Positions 6,180 to 6,946 of a DNA stretch of 6,946 nt are shown in pieces. The position numbers and the translations under genes were made by a program. Position 1 is the first letter of the stretch, and the number at the start of each line of letters is the position of its first letter. Source of the DNA: Clostridia bacterium (GTDB lineage: Bacteria > Bacillota > Clostridia > Christensenellales > Aristaeellaceae); the NCBI GenBank assembly GCA_017551645.1, contig JAFZLE010000214.1, positions 1-6,946 on the forward strand. Direction: 5' to 3'. The notes beneath the pieces were generated by a model, which was not told the origin of the DNA, made no database searches, and was given only the letters and a program-made list of their open reading frames with translations.

Positions 6180-6946
6180 ATGCTGAAATACAAAGAAAGC
6201 ACATTTGAGACGCTGGAAGGCGAGAGCTGGAAGGACGCTTGCGCCAGGAACGGACTAAGCGACGTGCTGGCGGTGAGCGTGGGCGGACGCCCCGAAGACC
6301 TTGGTTCCCCCGCGAAGGGGGAGGCGCATGCGCTGACCTACGCTGACGAAGAAGGCCGCAGGATATACGAGCGCTCCCTGCGCTTCGTGCTGCTGTGCGC
6401 GGTCAACCGGCTGATGCCCGGCACCCGCATCCGCATAGAGAATTCCTACGGCATGGGCGTACTGGTCACGGTCAAGGACGCTGACCTGGGGGAAGGCGCC
6501 ATAAAAAAGATCGAGGCTGAAATGAAGACCATCTGCTCCCAGGCGCTGCCCTTCACGCTTACGGAAGTGTCCAAAGAAGAGGCGATAGCGTACTTCAATT
6601 CTGTGGGCCAGACGGACAAGGCGGATCTGCTCTCCTGGCGGCAGAAGCCCACCTTCCGCCTGTACGAGTGCGACGGCATAAAGAACTATTTTTACGGCGT
6701 GATGGTCACGGATACATCCAAGGTGAACGTATTCGCCCTGAGCCCCGTGCCCAAGGGTTTCGTGCTGAGACTGCCCTCTGCGGACCGGCCCGACCGGCCC
6801 GCGCCGCTCAGTGACACCCGGAAACTGCTGGAGACCTACACCGAAAGCAACAGCTGGATAAAGATACTGGGCGTGGAGAACGCTTCAGACCTTAACCGTC
6901 TGACCCGCAGCGGGGAGATACGGGAGTTCATACGGGTCAACGAGGC
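6180..6946 (+). CDS. Nucleoside kinase (uridine kinase family), N-terminal TGS/ThrRS-like part, runs off the right edge
   Basis: The 255 complete codons match the N-terminal half of a roughly 550-residue kinase family annotated as nucleoside (uridine) kinase with a threonyl-tRNA-synthetase-like N-terminus. Visible parts are a TGS-like segment (about 1-60), then RIYERSLRFVLLCAVNRL (61-78), which opens the ThrRS second-additional-domain-like region (about 65-210). The linker SWIKILGVENASDLNR (225-240) leads into SGEIREFIRVNE (244-255), the conserved approach to the kinase domain. The Walker A loop and catalytic residues lie beyond the window, so kinase activity cannot be confirmed here. The ATG at 6180 follows GGGAGG (6168-6173) by 6 nt and the stop of the HD gene by 1 nt; the ATG at 6175 is in another frame and stops at once. 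A tandem 9-bp repeat (gaccggccc twice, 6783-6800) encodes DRPDRP in a variable loop. Family members are thought to phosphorylate nucleosides for salvage; the substrate is not visible. Confidence 0.85.
   Translation, partial: MLKYKESTFETLEGESWKDACARNGLSDVLAVSVGGRPEDLGSPAKGEAHALTYADEEGRRIYERSLRFVLLCAVNRLMPGTRIRIENSYGMGVLVTVKDADLGEGAIKKIEAEMKTICSQALPFTLTEVSKEEAIAYFNSVGQTDKADLLSWRQKPTFRLYECDGIKNYFYGVMVTDTSKVNVFALSPVPKGFVLRLPSADRPDRPAPLSDTRKLLETYTESNSWIKILGVENASDLNRLTRSGEIREFIRVNE

Noticed and set aside
5588..6204. Minus-strand open frames opposite the HD-domain gene
   Set aside because: They lie opposite a gene with clear HD motifs, a strong ribosome binding site and a promoter, and their translations show no domain.
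6783..6800. Tandem 9-bp repeat gaccggccc within the nucleoside kinase gene
   Set aside because: Two in-frame copies coding DRPDRP in a variable loop; most likely a small in-frame duplication with no separate function.

Overview
This window looks like core chromosome of a G+C-rich member of the Bacillota, probably of Clostridia type. I infer this from the fused secD-secF gene, the strong AGGAGG-type ribosome binding sites, the secDF-recJ-rel gene cluster, and a nucleoside kinase with a TGS/ThrRS-like N-terminus, a type common in Clostridia. Isoleucine ATA codons are frequent. I cannot name a genus or family from the sequence. I see no phage genes, transposases, CRISPR array, tRNA or rRNA.

Layout: two divergent operons start from one AT-rich intergenic region at 5439-5581. 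To the left, on the minus strand, lie secDF (3195-5438, fused protein translocase subunits), recJ (893-3208, single-strand DNA exonuclease) and a relA/spoT-type (p)ppGpp synthetase/hydrolase gene (from 896 past the left edge). The genes overlap (14 nt for secDF/recJ, 4 nt for recJ/relA), so they are very likely co-transcribed and translationally coupled. A perfect consensus sigma-A type promoter (TTGACA, 17 bp, TATAAT) sits just upstream of secDF. To the right, on the plus strand, lie an HD-domain phosphohydrolase (5582-6178) and, 1 nt further on, the N-terminal part of a uridine-kinase-family nucleoside kinase (6180 past the right edge).

The most notable observation is an in-frame TAA at 192-194 in the relA gene. 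The reading frame continues past it with clearly RSH-like sequence, including the start of the synthetase domain. As written, the gene would give a 234-residue protein with the (p)ppGpp hydrolase (HD) domain but no synthetase domain. This may be a genuine nonsense mutation or a sequence error; the window alone cannot decide. The rest is ordinary housekeeping sequence, and I found no convincing sign of an undescribed system.
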